The position numbers were made by a program, and so were the translations under genes. Below the pieces are notes generated by a model. It was not told where the DNA came from, did no database searches, and saw only the letters and a list, made by a program, of their open reading frames with translations. Shown one piece after another: positions 38,790 to 47,887 of a stretch of DNA of 64,000 nucleotides (positions are counted from its first letter, which is position 1; every line of letters begins with the position of its first letter). This DNA is from Rhizobium sp. ICMP 5592 (GTDB lineage: Bacteria; Pseudomonadota; Alphaproteobacteria; Rhizobiales; Rhizobiaceae), in NCBI RefSeq assembly GCF_009498525.1, contig NZ_QSNT01000002.1:1240001-1304000 (forward strand), written 5' to 3'.

Positions 38790-38798
38790 CTTGAAAAC
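38790..38798. repeat. attR core of the integrated element
   Basis: CTTGAAAAC, identical to 29547-29555. To its left lies element sequence (GCGTAATAAAA), to its right the remaining half of the host tRNA-Ser gene. Confidence 0.85.
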
Positions 38799-38847
38799 CG
38801 GCGTGCGGGAAACCGTACCGTGGGTTCGAATCCCACCTCTTCCGCCA
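38790..38847 (+). pseudogene. 3' half of host tRNA-Ser(UGA), cut by element insertion
   Basis: From the anticodon loop on: ACCGG (second anticodon-stem strand), a long variable arm (GTGCGG-GAAA-CCGTAC), T arm GTGGG-TTCGAAT-CCCAC, acceptor CTCTTCC, G and CCA. It completes the 5' half at 29515-29555. It has no promoter of its own and no 5' acceptor strand, so it is dead in this arrangement. Confidence 0.9.
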
Positions 38848-39466
38848 TCTCTACCCTTGTCCATGGCAGCCGGCACTCAATTTCATATTTCGGCCCGGTG
38901 TAGCAGCGCTCACGTTCACCCGCGAGATGCCACTTGATTGTCGCCGTCGATCCTGTAGACACCACCGAAGAACGCGACTGCCGTCAACTTTAGGGCGGGG
39001 TCGGGCGGCCGATTGACGTCACGCTGCTGCCACGAGATTACGTGGCCGTTCTTTTTCCTGAAAACACGAGACATGATGTGCCTGTGGCTGCATGCCCTGA
39101 GCGATGTCTCACCATGTCACGCCAGCTGTCACGCGACATTCCTCACTTGCTCCTGTAGTTAGCCTCCAACATTCGGGTTTGAGGCAAAGAGCTTTGAGGG
39201 ACGGATTGATGTCGACTTCGATTTTGACTGCTTTGACAGTATGTGCAGGCGCAATCACGGTGGCGCTTATGGTGGCGCAGCTGCTTCACTGACTTTGGCG
39301 TTCAGTGGCCTTGCTTTTCTGATTTTTATTCAACCCTATCAATATAATAGGCAATTTCCACCACAGATGAATCGGCTTGACGATGTCCATCGCCCGGAAC
39401 CGAGGATAGGGGTGGGAAGGACTGCGGCGGTTTTCACGCACGCCGCAGCCTCGGTGTCAGGCTAGC
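38848..39466. other. Gene-poor interval right of the element
   Basis: About 620 bp. No gene can be supported with confidence. The best candidate is a 27-residue plus-strand membrane peptide at 39209-39292 (MSTSILTALTVCAGAITVALMVAQLLH), but its GAGGGA lies 12 bp upstream, rather far. The rest shows no long open frame with protein-like content. Confidence 0.4.
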
Positions 39467-39763
39467 TTATGACTTGCCGCCGTTTTTCTTGCACTGGCTG
39501 CGGAACTTGGAGCGTTCCTTTCCATGCAGGCCCTTTGCATCGGCCTGTCCGGAGCAAGCCTTCGAAACCTCCGTCTGAGCAGGCTGTGCAGCCTTCTGCT
39601 TGGTCGTGGTTGCGGTCGATTTCATCGTGGCCGTCGGCGCCGTCGTGGTCGTGGTGGTGGCCGGCGTGGTCGTTGTCGTCGATGGGGTCGCTGTCTGCGC
39701 CATCGCGTTTGCGCTGATCAAAGCAACAATGGCCGCAGCCGTGAATGTTCTCACAAATCGCAT
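39467..39763 (-). CDS. Exported PsiF-repeat protein with Thr-rich linker
   Basis: 98 residues. A signal peptide (FTAAAIVALISANAMA-QT) is followed by a Thr/Ala-rich linker and one PsiF-type repeat, VSKACSGQADAKGLHGKERSKFRSQCKK, with its two Cys. PsiF of E. coli is induced by phosphate starvation and its function is unknown. GGAGGAAA precedes the ATG. Whether this gene is phosphate-controlled cannot be seen. Confidence 0.75.
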   Translation of the reverse strand: MRFVRTFTAAAIVALISANAMAQTATPSTTTTTPATTTTTTAPTATMKSTATTTKQKAAQPAQTEVSKACSGQADAKGLHGKERSKFRSQCKKNGGKS

Positions 39764-40186
39764 GATGTTTTCCTCCGTTGCCTGACGTGGGTGGGGGTAT
39801 GTAATGTCAGACTAACGGTGGAAACTTGGATCATTGTTTGAACAAAAGCAATCAACTAACCCTTGCAGGGTTCGCCATCCCATCGATGTCATGGCTCCGT
39901 GAGACTTCATGAAAGTCGCGGCCGAGCCCTCCATCGGGCTCACGCAACAACGGCACGCCCGGGCTGTTCGGCAGCGTGCTGCGGCCCCAAGGCTAGCTTT
40001 TATTTTAATAATTCATTAACCATAACATTCGGAATTATCCGTATCCGCTCAAATCGGAACGCAAATTCGACAACATGCAATCATGATTAAAGTACCGTTA
40101 GGTGATTGGGGCGTAGCAGGTATCAGCATGAGGGATATGCTGGTGCATGCCTCGGTCCTGGTAATTTGTTAAGCGGCGTGGGACAG
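39764..40186. other. Intergenic region between the psiF-like gene and rlpA
   Basis: About 420 bp without a convincing gene. The left part is GC-rich. From ~39995 it is AT-rich and holds a CtrA-type box (40005-40021), so it likely contains the rlpA promoter. Confidence 0.5.
40005..40021 (+). promoter_or_regulatory. CtrA-type binding site upstream of rlpA
   Basis: TTAA, seven bases, TTAACC: a perfect match to the CtrA consensus TTAA-N7-TTAAC, continuing CAT, about 165 bp before the rlpA start. CtrA is the cell-cycle master regulator of Rhizobiales and Caulobacter. Binding here is inferred. Confidence 0.6.
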
Positions 40187-41353
40187 ATGAAATTCGATAA
40201 TCGTGCGGTGACATACGCGACAGGTATGCGTTGGCTTGCTCTCTCTTTGATGTGCGCCACCGTTACCGCTTGCGGAACCTCGCAGCAGGTTGCAACGAAG
40301 CGTCAGCACGGCAAGGAATATTTTTCCGAGAAGGAATATGGAGTCAAGGCGAGCCCGCGGGTTGTCGCCAACGGGCCGGTTCCGAAGGGCGGCGGCCGGT
40401 TTCTTGTCGGCAATCCCTATCAGGTCAAGGGCAAATGGTATTACCCCAAGGAAGACTATGCCTATAACAAGACAGGCATCGCCTCATGGTATGGTTCGGC
40501 TTTCCACGGCCGCCTGACCGCCAACGGCGAAGTCTACGACCAGCAGGCATTAACCGCCGCGCATCCGACCTTTCCGCTGCCGAGCTATGCGCGCGTAACC
40601 AATGTCGAAACCGGCTCCTCGATCATTGTGCGCGTCAACGATCGCGGGCCTTATCATCCCGGCCGTATCATCGACCTTTCCAACAAGACGGCGCAGCTGC
40701 TCGATCTGCAGCACAGCGGCACCGGTGACGTGCGTGTGCAATATGTCGGCCGCGCCCGCATGGACGGCCACGACGAGCCCTATCTGATGGCCTCCTACAC
40801 TCCCAAGGGCTCTCGCATTCCAGGCATCAATCCCGGCGGCCAGATCGCAACGGGCGTGATGGTTGCTTCGAACGGCGGCATTACCGCCGATCAATTGCCC
40901 CCGTCTGATAGCTACGCCCGCAAGAGCCGTGAACAGCGCAGCTTCGAGACCACGCCGGCGCTAGCACCGATACCGCGATCCTCGCCAAATTCTGCCGTTG
41001 CCTTTGCCGGCTCGACCCCGACGACCTCCAACGCCAGCAAGCACAACAATCTGCCGCCGATGACCTGGAATGGCGGCGCCGCGCCGTCCGTCGATCCTGT
41101 CGAGCCGACACTTGTCGTCCTGCCTATGATCGGACCGATCCCTTACGAGCGTCCCGATTTCTCGCCGGGGATGGCCAGCCTCGCTGCCCCATCGCTCGCC
41201 TCCACGGTTGCAGCTTACCAGGATGCGCCGGTCAAGACGGTCTATGTCAACCTCGCTTTCGATGCGGTCATGGTCCGCAATGACGGCTTGACGCAGGAGT
41301 CGATTCTCTCCGCCTATCACCGCCAGCATCAAAGTCAGACGCAAGTCGATTGA
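40187..41353 (+). CDS. rlpA: RlpA-family septal ring lytic transglycosylase lipoprotein
   Basis: 388 residues from ATG 40187. An export signal ends in the lipobox-like TVTAC-GTS, giving a lipid-anchored protein. The double-psi beta-barrel follows: GIASWYGSAFHGRLTANGEVYDQQALTAAHPTFPLPSYARVTNVETGSSIIVRVNDRGPYHPGRIIDLS. The invariant RVNDRGP and IIDLS segments are intact, including the catalytic-type Asp. A Ser/Pro-rich C-terminal region follows without a clear SPOR domain. RlpA trims denuded glycan at the division site. An alternative Met at 40226 would still keep the lipobox. Confidence 0.9.
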   Translation: MKFDNRAVTYATGMRWLALSLMCATVTACGTSQQVATKRQHGKEYFSEKEYGVKASPRVVANGPVPKGGGRFLVGNPYQVKGKWYYPKEDYAYNKTGIASWYGSAFHGRLTANGEVYDQQALTAAHPTFPLPSYARVTNVETGSSIIVRVNDRGPYHPGRIIDLSNKTAQLLDLQHSGTGDVRVQYVGRARMDGHDEPYLMASYTPKGSRIPGINPGGQIATGVMVASNGGITADQLPPSDSYARKSREQRSFETTPALAPIPRSSPNSAVAFAGSTPTTSNASKHNNLPPMTWNGGAAPSVDPVEPTLVVLPMIGPIPYERPDFSPGMASLAAPSLASTVAAYQDAPVKTVYVNLAFDAVMVRNDGLTQESILSAYHRQHQSQTQVD

Positions 41354-41421
41354 TCGGCGTGATTGCCTGAATCTTCACCCCTGGCTAATATGTTCGGGGG
41401 TGGTCGCATTGGGGAGCCGAC

Positions 41422-42633
41422 ATGCTAAGACGCTTTACTGTTGCGTTTTTCTTCCTTGTCGGAATCGGATGCCTGCAGGCCGTTGCGCAGCAGGCAGCGC
41501 CTCCCGCTTTCGATACCAAGGCCACCCAGGCCTTCATGGTGGAAGCCTCGACCGGCACGATCTTGCTTGCCAAGAGTGCGGATCAGCCGATTTCTCCCGC
41601 ATCGCTCGCCAAGCTGATGACGCTGGATGTCATCTTCGATGCGCTGAAGCGGGGAGAGATCACACTCGACACCGAATATCCCGTCTCAGAAAACGCCTGG
41701 CGCACGGGCGGGGCGCCGTCGCGCACCTCGACCATGTTCGCCGCGCTGAAATCACGCGTGCGCGTCGGAGACCTGATCCAGGGCATTGCGGTGCAGCAGG
41801 CCAATGACAGCTGCATCGTCGTTGCCGAGGGGATTTCGATCAGCGAAAAGGAATTCGCCCGACGCATGACGGCGCGTGCGAGAGAGATCGGCATGCCGCG
41901 CGCGGTGTTCACCAATTCCACTGGTTTGCCGAGCTCGGACGATCCGAACGGTGGCGGCAAGATCTCCGCGCGCGAGTTAGTGACGCTGGCGCAGGATCTG
42001 CAACAGAATTATCCCGATTTCTACAAATATCTCGCTCAGACGGATTTCACCTGGAACAAGATCTTCCAGCGCAATCGCAACCCGCTATTGCCGCTGAACA
42101 TCGGCGTTGACGGCCTTGGCCTAGGCTTTGCGGACGGCGAAGGCTATTCGATCGTCGCCTCCATTCAGCGCGACGGCAAGCGTTTGTTCCTGGCGCTCGG
42201 TGGCTTGAAAACGGACAAGGAACGCACCGAGGAAAGCCGGCGCGTGCTGGAATGGGGCCTCAGCAATTTCAAGAGCCAACGCCTCTTCGCCGATGGCGAA
42301 GTGATCGGCAATGCCAGCGTCTATGGCGGGGCGCAATCCACGGTCGGCCTGCTCGCCAAGATGCCCGTCGATGTCTATGTGCCGAACGACAATCCAGATC
42401 GCCTCTCTGCCCGCATCATCTATCGCTGGCCGCTGACGGCGCCCGTTGCGGCCGGCTATGAAGCCGGAACGCTCCGCGTCTTTTCCGGCGCGCGGCTTTT
42501 GCGCGAACTGCCGCTCTACACCAAGGAATCGGTCGCGCAGGGAACGCTCAGCCGCCGCGCTTTCGATGCTCTCGTGGAGTTGGCGGAAACGCTGCTGTTT
42601 TCCTGGCTCTGGGATACGCCGACGCCAACCTGA
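41422..42633 (+). CDS. D-alanyl-D-alanine carboxypeptidase-like protein (DacF type) with altered motifs
   Basis: 403 residues with a signal peptide (FFLVGIGCLQAVAQ). The first penicillin-binding motif S-x-x-K is kept (ISPASLAKLMT). The second, normally S-A/G-N-D, reads QQANDSC, so the Ser is a Gln. The third, normally DGLKTGY, reads GVDGLGLGF, so the Lys-Thr-Gly is lost. The remaining layout, including NSTGLP and a C-terminal beta domain (VYVPNDNPDRLSARIIYRWP), is that of class A low-mass PBPs. It may bind but not hydrolyse peptidoglycan. The gene lies between rlpA and tmk. Confidence 0.85.
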   Translation: MLRRFTVAFFFLVGIGCLQAVAQQAAPPAFDTKATQAFMVEASTGTILLAKSADQPISPASLAKLMTLDVIFDALKRGEITLDTEYPVSENAWRTGGAPSRTSTMFAALKSRVRVGDLIQGIAVQQANDSCIVVAEGISISEKEFARRMTARAREIGMPRAVFTNSTGLPSSDDPNGGGKISARELVTLAQDLQQNYPDFYKYLAQTDFTWNKIFQRNRNPLLPLNIGVDGLGLGFADGEGYSIVASIQRDGKRLFLALGGLKTDKERTEESRRVLEWGLSNFKSQRLFADGEVIGNASVYGGAQSTVGLLAKMPVDVYVPNDNPDRLSARIIYRWPLTAPVAAGYEAGTLRVFSGARLLRELPLYTKESVAQGTLSRRAFDALVELAETLLFSWLWDTPTPT

Positions 42634-42775
42634 CCGCTTCCCGCCTCGCGAAATCCCTGTTCACAGCCTATATAGAATGTCCGAGCTGGTGGTTTCACCC
42701 GCTCGCGTCTTGGGTTAAACAGAACACATATGGCGCAGCGGCAAAAGAGCGCAAAACAAGTGCAGGACATGATCA

Positions 42776-43459
42776 TTGGCTGATGCAACCGGACTGTTCG
42801 TGAGCTTCGAGGGCGGGGAAGGGGCCGGTAAATCGACCCAGATTCGCCGTCTGGCAACGTGGTTGCGCGGGCTTGGCCATGATGTGCTGGTGACGCGCGA
42901 ACCGGGCGGCTCTCCGGGAGCGGAAGCAGTGCGGCATGTGCTGCTCTCGGGTGCGGCGGAGATGTTCGGCACGCGCATGGAAGCCATCCTGTTTGCCGCG
43001 GCGCGCAACGATCATGTCGAGGAGATCATCCGCCCGGCGCTTGCGCGCGGAACGATCGTGCTCTGCGACCGCTTCATGGATTCTTCCCGCGTCTACCAGG
43101 GAATCACCGGCAACCTGGAGCCGGATTTCATCGAAGCCTTGCAACGGGTGGCCGTCAACGGTGTCGTGCCGGACTGCACGCTGATCCTCGATATTCCCGC
43201 CGAACTGGGCCTGGAACGCGCCCGCAAGCGCGCGTCGGCCGATACCGCGCCAGACCGCTTCGAAAAGGAAGAATTGCAGACCCATGAGAAGCGCCGCGAG
43301 GCATTTCTCGATATCGCCGTACGCGACCCGGACCGCTGCCATGTCGTCGACGCGCAACGCGGGGAGGACGCCATTGCCGATGAGATCGCCGCCATTATCG
43401 AAAAGCGGCTCAGCCCGGCAAGCGAGCTGCAAACCGCCAGGCCGGAAGTGGCGCAATGA
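42776..43459 (+). CDS. tmk: Thymidylate kinase
   Basis: 227 residues, dTMP to dTDP. P-loop [13 protein letters not shown], the [13 protein letters not shown] substrate loop, and [13 protein letters not shown] are all present, with an Arg/Lys-rich lid. The start is TTG 42776, with AGGA 8 bp upstream; no in-frame ATG precedes the P-loop. It overlaps holB by ATGA. Confidence 0.95.
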   Translation: MADATGLFVSFEGGEGAGKSTQIRRLATWLRGLGHDVLVTREPGGSPGAEAVRHVLLSGAAEMFGTRMEAILFAAARNDHVEEIIRPALARGTIVLCDRFMDSSRVYQGITGNLEPDFIEALQRVAVNGVVPDCTLILDIPAELGLERARKRASADTAPDRFEKEELQTHEKRREAFLDIAVRDPDRCHVVDAQRGEDAIADEIAAIIEKRLSPASELQTARPEVAQ

Positions 43460-44493
43460 GCGAAGATCGGCCCGGCGTTCTGGACGGAGCAATCCCTCCG
43501 CAGGATAACACCCGTCTTTTCGGTCATGAGGAGGCCGAGGCATTTCTCGCGCAGTCCTATCGGTCCGGCAAGGGGCACCATGCCGTGCTGATCGAAGGGC
43601 CGGAGGGTATTGGCAAGGCGACGCTCGCTTTCCGCTTCGCCAACCACGTATTGTCTCATCCCGATCCAACCACGGCACCCGAGACGATCGCCGATCCGGA
43701 TCCGGCTTCCGCCGTCAGCCGGCAGATTTCCGGCGGCGCCTCGCACAATCTGCTGCATCTTGCCCGTCCGGTCGACGAGAAGACCGGCAAGGTGAAATCG
43801 GCGATTACCGTTGACGAGGTGCGCCGCGCTGGCAAATTCTTTTCGCAGACCTCCGGCACGGGCAACTGGCGTGTCGTCATCATAGACCCCGCCGACGACC
43901 TCAATCGCAATGCCGCCAACGCCATCCTGAAGATCCTTGAGGAGCCGCCGAAGCGGGCGCTCTTCCTGGTGCTGTCGCACGCGCCGGGCAAGCTTTTGCC
44001 GACCATTCGTTCGCGCTGCCTGCCGCTGAAACTGGCACCGCTGAGCGATGACGCCTTGAGCAAGGCGCTTGGGCATCTCGGTATCGGCCTGCAGCCAGGG
44101 CAGGGCGCAGAACTGCTGGCGGCAGCCAAGGGCAGCGTCAACGAGGCGCTGAAGCTGCTGAACTACGGTGGGGGCGAAATTGTTGCGGCCTATGAGCAGG
44201 TGATTTCAGCGGAAGGCCCCGCCGCGCGCCGGGCGATGCATCGCCTCGCCGATGCGCTGTCGAGCAAGGATAGCGAAACGATCTTCGGCTTCTTCGTGTC
44301 CCATATCGGCGACGATATCATGGCGCGGGCGAGGGCGGCCGCGCTGGAAGGGCATCTGACCGTGGCGGAAAAGCTCGCCCGCCTCTATTCCGACGTCACG
44401 GAACGGCTCACCGTGTCGCAAGCCTATAATCTCGATCGCAAGCAGACCATCATCACCGTACTCGGCGAACTGAAGCAGCAGCTGTCCTATTAA
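43456..44493 (+). CDS. holB: DNA polymerase III subunit delta'
   Basis: A 345-residue AAA+ clamp-loader subunit. Walker A-like [58 protein letters not shown] with the SRC sensor, and a C-terminal helical collar are visible. The tmk-holB order is widely conserved. Its 3' end overlaps the convergent permease gene by 4 bp. Confidence 0.95.
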   Translation: MSEDRPGVLDGAIPPQDNTRLFGHEEAEAFLAQSYRSGKGHHAVLIEGPEGIGKATLAFRFANHVLSHPDPTTAPETIADPDPASAVSRQISGGASHNLLHLARPVDEKTGKVKSAITVDEVRRAGKFFSQTSGTGNWRVVIIDPADDLNRNAANAILKILEEPPKRALFLVLSHAPGKLLPTIRSRCLPLKLAPLSDDALSKALGHLGIGLQPGQGAELLAAAKGSVNEALKLLNYGGGEIVAAYEQVISAEGPAARRAMHRLADALSSKDSETIFGFFVSHIGDDIMARARAAALEGHLTVAEKLARLYSDVTERLTVSQAYNLDRKQTIITVLGELKQQLSY

Positions 44494-45296
44494 GGGAAGA
44501 TCAGCTTCACGGCGACGATCATCAGCGTGACCGCGAGAACAATGCGGATCAGGCGCTCATGCAGGCGTGGCGCGAGCAGGCTGCCGACGACGATGCCGGG
44601 AATCGAGCCGAGCAGCAGCGCAAACAGCATCGCCCAATTGATCTCGCCGATGAACCAATAACCCATGCCGCCGATCAGGGTCAGCGGCACTGCATGGACG
44701 ATATCGGAGCCGACAATCTCGCGGACATCGAGATTCGGATAGAGCACCAGAAGCACGGTCACACCAAGCGCGCCTGCGCCGACGGATGTCATGGTGACAA
44801 GCGTGCCCAACACCAGACCGAGGACCAGCGTCAGCAGCGCGATTGCGCGCGGCGCCAGCACCCCGCGTTCGCCCCGCCATTTGCGCATGGCGTTCAACAC
44901 CTGGCCACGACAGAGCAGCATCAGCGCCGTCAGGAGCAGAAGACAGCCGAGCGACAGGGTGATCGCATGCGCAACCTCCGGGCTCTCGCGGTTGACGCCG
45001 GTCATGAGCCACAGCATTGCGAGCGCGGCCGGCACGCTGCCCGAGGCGAGCAGACCGACCACTCTCCAGTTCACCCGCCCATGCATGCCGTGCACGGCCG
45101 TTCCCGCCGTCTTGGTAATGGCAGCATAAAGGAGATCGGTGCCGACGGCCGTGGCCGGATGCACGCCGAAGAGCAGCACCAGCAACGGCGTCATCAGCGA
45201 ACCGCCGCCAACGCCGGTAATGCCCACCAGCATGCCGACGAAGAAACCGGAAAAGGAATAGAGGGGTTGAAATGTTGCTGGAAAACTCAAAACCAC
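44490..45296 (-). CDS. TauE/SafE family sulfite/organosulfonate exporter-like permease
   Basis: A 268-residue membrane protein with about eight helices. TauE/SafE signs are the glycine-rich first helix pair FFVGMLVGITGVGGGSLMTPLLVLLFGVHPATAVGTDLLYAAITKTAGT and the repeat-like second half LGTLVTMTSVGAGALGVTVLLVLYPNLDVREIVGSDIVHAVPLTLIGG. The transported anion is unknown. It is convergent with holB and diverges from metG. Confidence 0.88.
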   Translation of the reverse strand: MVLSFPATFQPLYSFSGFFVGMLVGITGVGGGSLMTPLLVLLFGVHPATAVGTDLLYAAITKTAGTAVHGMHGRVNWRVVGLLASGSVPAALAMLWLMTGVNRESPEVAHAITLSLGCLLLLTALMLLCRGQVLNAMRKWRGERGVLAPRAIALLTLVLGLVLGTLVTMTSVGAGALGVTVLLVLYPNLDVREIVGSDIVHAVPLTLIGGMGYWFIGEINWAMLFALLLGSIPGIVVGSLLAPRLHERLIRIVLAVTLMIVAVKLIFP

Positions 45297-45436
45297 GGCC
45301 CTTTCGAGCCATCGGACAGGCTGCCAAAAATGAAAATGGAATTCACGGTGATTTCTGTCCTGCCCTTCGGTTTTCCGCAGGGGTAAAGCCGGGTCGAGAC
45401 CCTGTCAAGCAAAGCACGTTCGGAGCCAAGGAATGC

Positions 45437-45492
45437 TGCAGGCGCGAAACTTGGTGTTTCGCTCCCTGCAAACATGCGCTAAAGCGAGCATG
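45437..45492 (+). other. Two tandem stem-loops in the metG leader
   Basis: TGCAGG-CG-CGAAAC pairs with GTTTCG-CTC-CCTGCA (45437-45470). CATGCGCT then pairs with AGC-GA-GCATG (45473-45492). They lie 47-102 bp before the metG start. No T tract follows and no T-box sequence is recognised. Confidence 0.4.
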
Positions 45493-45538
45493 AGCAAGAA
45501 TAACAATGATGAAACCGTAAAGCGGACCATTGCCTGAT

Positions 45539-47092
45539 ATGACCGAAAAGACCCCGTTCTACATCACCACCGCGATCGCCTATCCCAACGGCAAGCCGCA
45601 TATTGGCCATGCCTATGAGCTGATCGCCACCGACGCCATGGCACGTTTCCAGCGGCTGGACGGGCGCGACGTCTTCTTCCTGACGGGTACGGACGAACAC
45701 GGCCAGAAGATGCAGCAGACGGCGCGCGCCGAGGGCCTGTCTCCGCAGGAGCTTGCCGACCGCAATTCGGCCGAGTTCCAGGCGATGGGCAAGCTGCTTA
45801 ATTCGTCGAACGACGATTACATCCGCACAACGGAAGAACGCCACCACGAGACCTCGCGGAACATCTGGAACCTGATGGCCGATGCCGGCGACATCTACAA
45901 GGATTCCTATGCCGGCTGGTATTCGGTGCGTGACGAAGCCTACTACCAGGAAAACGAGACGGAGCTGCGCGCCGACGGCGTACGCTACGGGCCGCAGGGC
46001 ACGCCGGTCGAGTGGGTGCAGGAGGAAAGTTATTTCTTCAAGCTCTCGGAGTACCAGGACCGCCTGCTGAAACTCTATGAGGAAAATCCCGATTTCATCG
46101 GTCCGGCCGAGCGCCGTAACGAGGTGATCTCCTTCGTCAAGTCGGGCCTCAAGGATCTGTCGATTTCGCGCACGACCTTCGACTGGGGCATCAAAGTGCC
46201 GAACGATCCGGCGCATGTCATGTATGTCTGGGTCGACGCGCTGACCAACTACATCACGGCGACCGGCTATATCGAGGACCGCAACAATCCGCGTGCGAAA
46301 TACTGGCCGGCCGATGTCCACATCATCGGCAAGGACATCATCCGCTTCCATGCCGTCTACTGGCCAGCCTTCCTGATGTCGGCGAAGCTGCCGTTGCCGA
46401 AGCGCGTCTTTGCCCATGGCTTCCTGCTCAACAAGGGCGAGAAGATGTCGAAGTCTCTCGGCAACGTCGTCGATCCGGTCAATCTGGTGAACCATTTCGG
46501 CCTCGACCAGGTGCGCTATTTCTTCCTGCGCGAAGTCTCCTTCGGTCAGGACGGCAGCTATAGCGAAGAGGCAATCGGCACGCGCATCAACTCCGATCTC
46601 GCCAACGGCATCGGCAACCTTGCCAGCCGCTCGCTGTCGATGATCGTCAAGAATTGCGACGGCAAGATCCCGGAATGCGGTGAGCTGACGGAAGAAGACA
46701 AGGCGCTTCTCGCACAAGCCGATGCGCTGTTGGCCTCCACGCGCGAGGATATGGGCAAGCAGGCGCTTCACCGCGCGCTCGCCTCGATCATCGCCGTCGT
46801 CTCCGAAAGCGACCGCTATTTCGCCGGCCAGGAACCCTGGGCGCTGAAGAAGACCGATCCAGCTCGCATGGCGACCGTGCTTTATGTCACGGCAGACGTG
46901 GTTCGCCAGATCGGCATTCTCTTGCAGCCGTTCATGCCGGAATCCTCGGCCAAGCTGCTGGATCTGATCGCTATTCCGGCCGATAAGCGCGATTTCGCCG
47001 CCCTAGGCGAGGCTGGCCGTCTTGTCCCCGGCACGCCGCTGGAAGCGCCGAAGCCGGTCTTCCCACGCTATGTGGCGCCGACAGTCGAATAA
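45539..47092 (+). CDS. metG: Methionine-tRNA ligase
   Basis: About 517 residues from ATG 45539 (a TTG three codons earlier is also possible). The class I signatures are [12 protein letters not shown] (HIGH) and [17 protein letters not shown] (KMSKS). No zinc-knuckle Cys set is seen in the connective region, and the protein ends after the anticodon-binding helices, without the C-terminal EMAP-like tRNA-binding domain of the ~677-residue E. coli form. First of a four-gene run with tatD, an MBL hydrolase and ybaK. Confidence 0.96.
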   Translation: MTEKTPFYITTAIAYPNGKPHIGHAYELIATDAMARFQRLDGRDVFFLTGTDEHGQKMQQTARAEGLSPQELADRNSAEFQAMGKLLNSSNDDYIRTTEERHHETSRNIWNLMADAGDIYKDSYAGWYSVRDEAYYQENETELRADGVRYGPQGTPVEWVQEESYFFKLSEYQDRLLKLYEENPDFIGPAERRNEVISFVKSGLKDLSISRTTFDWGIKVPNDPAHVMYVWVDALTNYITATGYIEDRNNPRAKYWPADVHIIGKDIIRFHAVYWPAFLMSAKLPLPKRVFAHGFLLNKGEKMSKSLGNVVDPVNLVNHFGLDQVRYFFLREVSFGQDGSYSEEAIGTRINSDLANGIGNLASRSLSMIVKNCDGKIPECGELTEEDKALLAQADALLASTREDMGKQALHRALASIIAVVSESDRYFAGQEPWALKKTDPARMATVLYVTADVVRQIGILLQPFMPESSAKLLDLIAIPADKRDFAALGEAGRLVPGTPLEAPKPVFPRYVAPTVE

Positions 47093-47100
47093 GGTTTGTT

Positions 47101-47883
47101 ATGCTGATCGATACGCATTGCCATCTGGATTTCGCCGATTTCGCGGAGGAGCGCGATACGATCGTCGCGCGCGCCCACGAGGTCGGTGTCAAGCAGATGG
47201 TCACCATCTCGACCAAGGTCCGAAAGCTCGACGGGTTGCTTGCGATCACCGACCGGTATCCGTCCGTTTTCTGCTCAGTCGGCACGCATCCGAACAGCGC
47301 CGACCAGGAGCTGGATATCCAGACCGAGGATCTTGTGCGGCTGGCAAATCAGCACGAGAAGATCGTCGCCATCGGCGAGGCCGGTCTCGACTACTTCTAT
47401 GACACGGTGAAGCCTGAAGATCAGAAGACCGGTTTCCTGCGCCATATCGCAGCCGCGCGCGAAACGCAGCTGCCGCTGGTCATTCATAGCCGCAGCGCCG
47501 ACGAGGACATGGCCGCGATCCTGACCGAGGAAACAGGGAAGGGGGCTTTCCCCTTCATCCTGCATTGCTTCTCCGCCGGCCCGGCCCTCGCCCGTACCGG
47601 CGTCGAACTCGGCGGCTATATCTCTTTTTCCGGCATTCTGACCTTCCCGAAATCCGAAGAGTTGCGCGACATCGCCAAGACGATCCCGCACGACCGGCTG
47701 TTGGTCGAGACGGACGCGCCGTATCTCGCGCCGAAACGTTGGCGCGGCAAGCGCAACGAGCCGTCCTATGTCGTCAATACCGCCGAGGTGCTGGCCGACA
47801 CGATAGGCGTCAGCATGGATGAGATCTCAGCAATCACCACCGAGAACGCATTCCGCTGCTTCTCCCGGATGACGAGGGTCTGA
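47101..47883 (+). CDS. tatD: TatD family deoxyribonuclease
   Basis: A 260-residue metal-dependent TIM-barrel nuclease. Metal ligands are seen in DTHCHLDFADF, AIGEAGLDYFYD, VIHSRSADEDM, LHCFSA and VETDAPYLAPKRWRGKRNEPS. It lies 8 bp after metG, a widely conserved pairing. Confidence 0.94.
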   Translation: MLIDTHCHLDFADFAEERDTIVARAHEVGVKQMVTISTKVRKLDGLLAITDRYPSVFCSVGTHPNSADQELDIQTEDLVRLANQHEKIVAIGEAGLDYFYDTVKPEDQKTGFLRHIAAARETQLPLVIHSRSADEDMAAILTEETGKGAFPFILHCFSAGPALARTGVELGGYISFSGILTFPKSEELRDIAKTIPHDRLLVETDAPYLAPKRWRGKRNEPSYVVNTAEVLADTIGVSMDEISAITTENAFRCFSRMTRV

Positions 47884-47887
47884 CGGC

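Larger units (their letters stand above)
29547..38798. mobile_element. 9.2-kb integrative element (phage-satellite-like) in a tRNA-Ser(UGA) gene
   Basis: Bounded by the 9-bp core CTTGAAAAC and by the two halves of one tRNA-Ser gene. Contents in order: a complete tRNA-Ser(UGA), a membrane-anchored protein of unknown function, a minus-strand operon of six small phage-like genes, a small plus-strand HTH-like protein, an iteron-like inverted repeat, a DUF3987 ATPase, an AlpA-type protein, a RES-domain-like cargo gene and a tyrosine integrase next to the right end. No capsid, portal, large terminase, relaxase or type IV secretion gene is seen, so it would need a helper to spread. It resembles P4-like satellites in its integrase-AlpA-primase set, but the satellite label is inference. 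Confidence 0.85.

Noticed and set aside
38714..38965. Minus-strand open frame containing VGFEPTVRFP
   Set aside because: It is the antisense of the tRNA-Ser 3' half; this peptide string is a well-known false protein from serine tRNA genes.
45300..45538. T-box riboswitch before metG
   Set aside because: No T-box sequence or antiterminator pairing is seen, and T-boxes are not expected in Alphaproteobacteria.
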